A stretch of DNA of 64,000 bases from the NCBI GenBank assembly GCA_963726375.1, contig CAVSCE010000011.1:248001-312000 (forward strand). The letters are read 5' to 3'. Shown here piece by piece: positions 57,787-64,000 of this stretch. Positions within the stretch are counted from its first letter, which is position 1. Each line of letters starts with the position of its first letter. Under the pieces are notes generated by a model, which was not told where the DNA came from, made no database searches, and was given only the letters and a program-made list of their open reading frames with translations. The position numbers were made by a program, and so were the translations under genes. Source of the DNA: UTCFX2 sp963726375 (GTDB lineage: Bacteria > Chloroflexota > Anaerolineae > Anaerolineales > UBA4823).

Positions 57787-60575
57787 ATGACAGATATAGA
57801 ACGCAGCAGGCTTGAAGATGCAAATAAGAACGGCGTTCCCTGGAAGAAATGGGGACCCTATCTGAGCGAGCGCCAGTGGGGGACGGTGCGCGAGGATTAC
57901 AGCCACAAACGGCGATGCCTGGGGCTATTTCACGCATGACCAGGCCCGATCGCGCGCCTACCGCTGGGGAGAGGACGGCCTGGCGGGTTTTTCAGACGAA
58001 AAAGCGCGCCTGTGCTTTGCCCTGGCCTTGTGGAATGGGGTCGATCCGATCCTCAAAGAGCGCTTGTTTGGCCTATCGAACAGCGAAGCCAACCACGGCG
58101 AGGATGTCAAGGAATATTATTTTTACCTGGACAGCACCCCCACCCATTCCTACATGAAATACCTGTACAAGTACCCGCAGTCTGCCTTCCCGTATGACGA
58201 TCTCGTTAAAACCAACAGCCAGCGCGTCACGCCAGGAATTTGAATACGAGCTGCTCGACACCGGCGTTTTTGACCAGGACCGCTATTTCGATGTCTTTGT
58301 CGAATATGCCAAGGAGACCCCGGAAGATATCCTGATCCAGATCACAGCCTGGAACCGCGGCCCGAAGCCGCGCCCTTGCATATCCTGCCCACGTTGTGGT
58401 TCCGCAACACCTGGGACTGGTACCCGTTACACCGAAAAGCCCGGGTTATGCCAGAGTGAAAGCCAGGCGAAGGGTTTCAGGTGATCGCGGCTTCCCATCC
58501 CGAGCTTGGGGAGCGCTACCTCTATTGTGAAGGCGCTGCCGCCGCTGCTTTTCACGGAAAACGAGACCAACCAGGAGCGGCTCTTTGGGACGCCAAATCC
58601 GACTCCCCTACGTGAAGGATGGCATCAACAATTATCTGGTCCACGGACAGACCGGAGCAGTCAATCCGGCCCAGACGGGCACAAAGGCTGCTGCCATGTT
58701 ACCAGGTCCAGATTGCCCGGCGGGAGCAACGGCCGTCATTCGCCTGCGCCTGAGCGATGTGCCGCCGGCTGCCCTGAAAGAAGTCTACGCCGGAGCAAGG
58801 GGATCCGTTCGGAGAGCATTTCCAGAATGTCTTCGAGCACCGCAAAGGCCGAGGCGGATGAGTTCTACGCCTCCATCACCCCCAGCTCGCTCGAGCAAGG
58901 ACGAGACCAACGTGATGCGCCAGGCGCTGGCAGGCATGCTGTGGACCAAGCAGTATTACTACTTTGATGTCGACCGCTGGCTGGAGGAGCACGAAGCCCA
59001 TCCGCTTGTTCAAAGGCCAGGCGCCGCATCCGCAATATGCAGTGGTACCACATGATCAACGACGACATCATTTCGATGCCGGACAAATGGGAATATCCCT
59101 GGTATGCCGCCTGGGACCTGGCATTCCACACCATGGCCTTGAGCATGGTCGACCCGGCGTTTGCCAAGCAGCAGCTCCAGCTGATGCTGCAGGAAGTGTA
59201 CCTGCACCCGAATGGCCAGATCCCCGCTTACGAATGGAATTTTGGGGATGTCAACCCGCCCGTCCACGCCTGGGCGACCATCTTTACTTACGATCTTGAG
59301 AAGCACCTCACCGGCAAGGGCGATCTCAAATTCCTGGAGGAAATTTTCCAGAAGCTGCTGTTGAACTTCAACTGGTGGGTCAACCGCAAGGACCCGCTGG
59401 GCAAAAACGTGTTCGAAGGCGGCTTCCTGGGCCTGGATAATATCGGCGTTTTTGACCGCAGCTCCCAGCTGCCGACCGGCGGCCGCTGGAGCAGGCGGAC
59501 GGCACGGCCTGGATGGCGATGTATTGCCAGAATATGCTCGATATTGCCATGGAACTGGCCGCTCACAACCCGATTTATGAAGAGCATGGTGCTCAAATTC
59601 GTCGAGCATTTCTTGTGGATCGCCGGCTCGATGGACCGCATCGGGGATAACCAGGATGAGCTGTGGGATGAAGAAGATGGTTTCTTCTATGACGTGCTGG
59701 TCCTGCCCGACGGCAGCGCCACGCGTTTGAAAGTGAACTCGATGGTCGGGCTTGCTGCCGCTCTGCGCCAGCATGGTCGTCAATCGGGAAACAATTGCAG
59801 AAATGCCCGAATGTGATCGAGCGCCTGCAGCGCCGCATCGGCCAAGCACCCGGAACTGCTGGCCAATATCCACCCGCCTAGCAAGCCGGGGTCAACGGGC
59901 GGCTGCTGCTCTCTGCCCTCAATGAAGACAAGCTGCGCCGCATCCTGGCCCGTATGCTCGACGAAGAACGCTTCCTTAGCCCGTATGGGATTCGCTCGCT
60001 CTCGCGCTATCACCTGGATCATCCTTACGTGTTCAATATCGGCGACCAGGAATACAAAGTCCAGTACCTGCCCGCCGAATCGGACACCGGGATGTTCGGC
60101 GGAAACTCGAACTGGCGCGGCCCGATCTGGTTCCCGGTCAACACGCTGATCATCCGCGCGCTGCTCCAGTATTACCGTTATTATGGCGACGATTTCAAGG
60201 TCGAGTGCCCCACCGGTTCCGGCAATTGGATGAACCTTTATCGAGGTCAGCAAAGAGATCTCCAGACCGCCTGGCGAGCATATTCTTGCCTGACGAGAAC
60301 GGCCGCCGGCCGGTCTATGGCGGCGCCGAAAAGTTCCAAACGACCCCCATTGGCGGGATTACATCCTGTTCTACGAATATTTCCATGGCGACAACGGCGC
60401 CGGCCTGGGCGCCAGCCACCAGACGGGTTGGACCGGTCTGGTAGCGCGCCTGATGCAGATATTTGAAGTGATGGATCCCGAGAGCTTCTTAGCAGCCTCG
60501 GGCGCTCCGCTGGCCGTCCCCGCCCAGAAAGAATGGTCAAGGAATTTAATTGAATCTCCATCAGCAGAGCGATAA
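57787..60575 (+). CDS. Glucosidase, MGH1/GH63-like family, heavily frameshifted
   Basis: A ~920-residue cytoplasmic glycoside hydrolase related to GH63 and mannosylglycerate hydrolase MGH1. ATG 57787 follows GGAGGT. Diagnostic pieces: WGPYLSERQWGTVREDYS, ARSRAYRWGEDGLAGFSDEK, NHGEDVKEYYFYLDSTPTHS, YELLDTGVFDQDRYFDVFVE, DKWEYPWYAAWDLAFHTMAL (catalytic-domain segment), YEWNFGDVNPPVHAW, LLNFNWWVNRKDPLGKNVFE, DEEDGFFYDVLVLPDG and MFGGNSNWRGPIWFPVN. At least ten one-base breaks are spread along it, starting near 57905, 58228, 58370, 58435, 58545 and 58810. Similarity is continuous, so consensus error is likely. It precedes a sugar importer. Confidence 0.85.
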
Positions 60576-60606
60576 TCCCGAAGGATTTTAAATCCTTCGG
60601 GATTGT
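60574..60606 (+). terminator. Long palindromic terminator-like hairpin
   Basis: A perfect 14-bp stem AATCCCGAAGGATT/AATCCTTCGGGATT with a 3-base loop begins at the glucosidase stop codon. The tail GTTGTG is poor in T, so it may stop transcription weakly or stabilise the mRNA end. Confidence 0.6.
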
Positions 60607-60822
60607 TGTGCTTGAGATTGACAGCCTCTAAGATTTCCGTTAGCTCATTCCTGGCTCGCATCCCTGCCATCGACCTGATCTTTGTTTTTCGCCCTGATAC
60701 CAGTATAATAGAACCTGGACACGCGCAACATCACAAGGATGAATATTGACCATATCTGTTATTGCATGCCTGTCCGGGTCCTTCATGGACGTATTGTGTA
60801 AACTGTTAGAGGAAGTTAACCG

Positions 60823-60945
60823 ATGAGGTGCTGCTGCTGTTGTTTAAGCCTGCCTGTTATTTTCCTTCTGCTCTTTATTCTTGCAGGCTTGCTGGCATCA
60901 TTGCTTCCTGTTCTGATGCTGAACCTTGGGGGTTACAGTTATTGA
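60823..60945 (+). CDS. Small Cys-rich membrane peptide (putative)
   Basis: A 40-codon ORF starting MRCCCCCLSLPVIFLLLFIL, with five consecutive cysteines followed by a single hydrophobic segment, ending LNLGGYSY. GAGGA lies ~9 bases before the ATG. It is 40 bases upstream of the sugar-binding protein gene. I recognise no family. Clustered N-terminal Cys before a helix could be palmitoylated or bind metal, but with no homology data it might be a chance ORF. Confidence 0.35.
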   Translation: MRCCCCCLSLPVIFLLLFILAGLLASLLPVLMLNLGGYSY

Positions 60946-60985
60946 TGCACGACCCAATTTCAACCAGTTTTACGGAGGAGAAAAT

Positions 60986-62414
60986 ATGAAAGCTACAATA
61001 AGACTAATTTCGATCCTGGCAGTCCTGAGCATGGTCCTGGCTGCGTGCGCCCCGGCGGCCACCCCGGCTCCGGCGACCGAAGCTCCCGCTCCGGCCGCCA
61101 CCGAAGCGCCTGCGCCTGTCGCACCCGCTGCCACCGAAGCGCCTGCGCCTGCCGCAACGGAAGCGCCCGCGCCGGTCGAGACGGAACCGCCAGCGCCCGT
61201 CGAGAAAGCCACCGTCCATGTGCTGACGATGGAGCAGGCCGGCCCGACGGTCGACGAGATGAACGCGATCGTCGCCGAGTTCAACAAGGCCAACCCCAAC
61301 ATCAAGGTGGAGATCGAGTACGTGGCCTACGACGCGCTGCACGACAAGATCACCACCGCCATGGCCTCCACCCCGCCCGCCTATGACGTGTTCCTGGTGG
61401 ACGACATCTGGTACGCCGAGTTCGCCACAAGCGGCTACGTGCTGGATGTCACCGACCGCATCACCCAGGAGATGCGCGACGAGCATCTTCGAAGCCGCCT
61501 GGGATATCACCACCGTGGACGGCAAGGTCTACGGCATGCCCTGGCTGCTGGACCAGAAATACTTCTACTACAACGAGAAAATGCTGACTGATGCCGGCAT
61601 CGCTGCGCCGCCCACGACCTGGGAAGAGCTGGTCGACCAGGCCAAGGTCATCAAGGAAAAGGGCATGGTCGAGTACCCGATCGTCTGGTCGTGGGGCCAG
61701 GTACGAGGCCGCCATCTGCGACTGGGTGACCCTGCTGTACGGCAACGGCGGCACGTGATGGATGACGAAGCGGCAAGCCGGCCTTCAACAACGAAGCCGG
61801 CGTCGAGACCCTGGAATGGATGGTCAAGACCATCGACGACGGCGTCACCAATCCAGCTTCGGTGTCCTACGTGGAAGAGGACGTGCGCAACGTCTTCTCG
61901 CAGGGCAAGGCTGCCTTCGCCCTCAACTGGAACTACATGTACGACCTGGTCAACTTCAAGGACGAGCGAGTCGCAGGTCACCGGGCAGGTCAAGATGGCC
62001 CTGATGCCGGCCTTTAAGGCCGCCGGCGGCGTCGAAAGCGCCACGATCAACGGCTCGATGGGCTTCTCGGTGGCCGCGACCTCTGCCAACCCGGACGCGG
62101 CCTGGAAGTACATCGAGTACCTGACCTGCGAAGCCGTCCAGAACCAGTACTCGGCCCACATGCTGCCCGATCTGGGAGACCAGCTTTGAGGGCGAGCCGG
62201 CGGCGAAGCTGGACAGCGCCAGCCCGGTCACCGCGGTGACCGTGCCGATGTTCAAGGAGCAGTTCCCCTTCGCGCACGTGCGCCCCAAGGTGCCCTTCTA
62301 CCCGGAGGCTCCAAGGCGCTGCAGCTCGCCCTGCAGGAGGCGCTGACCAAGCAGAAGACCCCGCAGCAGGCGCTGGACGACGCGGCTGCCAAGTGGACTG
62401 AGCTGATGCAGTAA
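60986..62414 (+). CDS. Sugar ABC transporter substrate-binding lipoprotein, frameshifted
   Basis: A ~475-residue extracellular solute-binding protein (family 1, MalE/UgpB-like). GGAGGAG precedes ATG 60986; signal MKATIRLISILAVLSMVL and lipobox LAAC. A ~50-residue linker of repeated ATEAPAP units tethers it. Then VEIEYVAYDALHDKITTAMA, PPAYDVFLVDDIWYAEFATS, YGMPWLLDQKYFYYNEKM, WNYMYDLVNFKDE, ATINGSMGFSVAATSANPDA and AWKYIEYLTCEAVQNQYSAH are typical. At least seven one-base changes occur, near 61483, 61702, 61756, 61772, 61966, 62175 and 62310. First gene of an importer operon; the ATPase is usually a shared MsmK-type encoded elsewhere. Confidence 0.87.
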
Positions 62415-62481
62415 CAGCGAGTACCGGGTTTTTCAACGGACGCGGGATGCTTCAGACCCCAGCGTCCTTACTTCAGACGGC

Positions 62482-63418
62482 ATGACCGTCATTCCCGATG
62501 ACATGCAGATCGACAGAAACTGGATACTCTTGTCGCTCAGCAGAGACGCTCTGGTCGGGCTGACTGCTGTGCTGCCGGCCCTGCTCATCATCCTGGGCAT
62601 CACCCTGCAGCCGATCCTCTCCACGCTATACCTGAGCTTCTTCGATGCCAGCCTGAGCAAGACCGCGCGAAAACGTCTTCGTCGGCCTGGGCAACTACAT
62701 CGACCTGCTGACCGATCCAGTCTTCTGGGCCACCATCTGGCGCACGCTCTATTTCACGGTCGTCTCGGTGGGGCTGGAGCTGCTGCTTGGGCTGGCGCAT
62801 CGCCCAGCTGATCCACTCCCATCCGCCGGGCTGGAAGTTCCTGCGCACCAGCCTGATCATCCCCTGGGCGGTGCCCACCATCGTCAACGGCACGATGTGG
62901 CGCTGGATCTACAACGCCGACTACGGCGCGCTGAACGGGCTGCTGATCGCAGCTCGGGCTGATCGAAAAATATATCCCCTGGCTGATCATGCCGCAGACG
63001 CGCCATGAACCTGGTGATCCTGGCGGATATCTGGCACAGCGTGCCGTTTATTGCCCTGATCCTGCAGGCCGCCCTGGCGACGCTGCCGGCGGAGCTGGAC
63101 GAAGCCGCCGCGGTGGACGGGGCCAACGCCTGGCAGCGCTTCTTCTCATCCGCCTGCCGCTGCTGCGCTCGGCGATCCTGGTGGCGCTGGTCATCCGCAC
63201 GGTGGAAGCCTTCCGCGTCTTCGACATCATCTATGTCATCACCAACGGCGGGCCGGCCTTCGGCACGGTCACCATCTCATTCCTGACCTACCTCGAAACT
63301 TTCAGCTACGGCCACATCGGCCGCGGCGCGGCGCTCTCCTTCCTGATCTCGTTCTTTACCCTGGCGATGGCGCTTCATCTATATCCGCTTCCTGTACCGG
63401 CCGGAGGACACGCGCTGA
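62482..63418 (+). CDS. Sugar ABC transporter permease (MalF type), frameshifted
   Basis: A ~305-residue binding-protein-dependent permease. It has a first membrane segment LTAVLPALLIILGITLQPIL, then STLYLSFFDASLSKT, and (after breaks) AQLIHSHPPGWKFLRTSLII with PWAVPTIVNGTMWRWIYNAD. The EAA loop is LPAELDEAAAVDGANAWQRF. It ends FLYRPEDTR. Frame breaks are near 62670, 62790, 62952, 63000, 63148 and 63373. The TGA stop overlaps the next ATG by one base (TGATG), showing coupling with the second permease. Confidence 0.86.
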
Positions 63419-64000
63419 TGAAGCCGCTGCGCAGAAATCCGCATCCTGCTCTTCCTGCTGACGATCCCGGTGCTGCTCTTCATCTATCTGCCGGTGGCCT
63501 GGCTGGTCATCTCCAGCATCTCCACCCGGGCCGAGCTGCTGACCACGCCCATCCACTGGATCCCGCAGAACCCGACCTTGAAGAATTACATCGACATCCT
63601 GACTCCCGGCACGGCGGCCTCCGAAGTCGCGCGCACCTTCAAGATCACCCTGCGCAACTCGCTGCTCGTGGCCACTGCGGTGACGATCGTCTCGCTGATC
63701 GATCGGTTCGCTGGCGGCCTATGCGCTCTGGTGCGCATGCGCGTCCCCTTCCGAGCGCGGGCTGCTGATGGGCATCCTGGCCACGCGCATGATCCCCGAG
63801 GTCTCGCTGGTCATCCCGCTGTATATCCTCGCGGTCCAGTTCGGGCTTGTACAACACGCCGACGGTGCTGATCCTGACCTACTTGAGCTTCGCCCTGCCG
63901 TTCGCCATCTGGCTGATGGCCGCCTTCTTCGACACCATCCCGATGGAGCTGGAAGACGCCGCCCGGATCGACGGCTGCTACCCGCTCCGAGACCCTGTTC
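63418..64000 (+). CDS. Sugar ABC transporter permease (MalG type), partial and frameshifted
   Basis: The second permease of the importer, running off the right edge. It starts MKPLRR, then after a one-base insertion near 63437 IRILLFLLTIPVLLFIYLPV. Next come AWLVISSISTRAELLTTPIH and TFKITLRNSLLVATAVTIVS. The EAA motif begins at the edge: DTIPMELEDAARIDGCYPL. Further breaks are near 63700, 63730, 63760 and 63845. This permease carries the longer periplasmic loop typical of MalG/UgpE proteins. Confidence 0.85.

Overview
This window looks like a GC-rich chromosomal segment from an uncultured Chloroflexota bacterium, most likely Anaerolineae. The evidence is circumstantial: many lipoproteins with Thr/Pro-rich spacers, several very large secreted beta-rich proteins (CNA-B, DUF11, PKD, FG-GAP, LVIVD), C-termini of the form FLPLINR/FLPVIRR, and mostly strong GGAGG ribosome binding sites. 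No 16S gene is present, so taxonomy is inference. No CRISPR array, prophage or insertion sequence was found.

Layout. 1-5.2 kb: the end of a Kdp potassium-uptake operon (kdpB end, an extra small membrane ORF, kdpC, kdpD, kdpE), then a terminator and tRNA-Val(CAC). 5.3-10 kb, minus strand: a two-domain creatininase-like protein, a PH/SHOCT protein, an MFS transporter overlapping an RNase H-like exonuclease. 10.1-15.7 kb: a giant secreted multidomain protein. 15.7-21.6 kb, minus: a truncated nucleotidyltransferase, a three-gene MacB-like export system (ATPase, FtsX-type permease, lipoprotein adaptor) and a PPi-type phosphofructokinase homologue with altered active-site residues. 21.9-28.3 kb: GNAT, ICMT-like methyltransferase, ANT(6)-like nucleotidyltransferase, lipoprotein, lactate permease and CPBP protease. 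28.5-33.9 kb: mutS2, an acyl-CoA dehydrogenase, an SH3 lipoprotein. 34.1-39.7 kb, minus: a second giant secreted protein built on a 2.66-kb internal duplication, with a promoter, a palindromic operator-like site and an attenuator-like leader. 40.1-44.2 kb: a secreted esterase, malic enzyme (preceded by a short promoter-terminator unit), an inverted-repeat-flanked four-helix-bundle cassette and a thioredoxin-reductase-like flavoprotein. 44.5-53.2 kb: a surface cluster of multiheme cytochrome c, LVIVD lipoprotein, FG-GAP protein and a sorbosone/glucose-dehydrogenase-like propeller. 53.6-57.7 kb: a ROK kinase, SIS protein and class II aldolase operon, then DegV. 57.8-64 kb: a glycoside hydrolase and a sugar ABC importer running off the end.

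Themes. The left half combines ion homeostasis and export. The right half combines surface redox/propeller proteins with carbohydrate uptake and catabolism. In the sugar region, the hydrolase and importer would supply substrate and the ROK-SIS-aldolase operon could process an amino sugar or ketose.

Data quality. About half of the genes are interrupted by one-base insertions or deletions, while others of up to 2.4 kb are perfectly open. The density rises steeply beyond 57.8 kb, where breaks come roughly every 60-150 bases. In nearly every case the reading frame resumes with full family similarity, so I treat these as single genes and suspect consensus errors. Spans are given for the whole gene and the breaks are noted.
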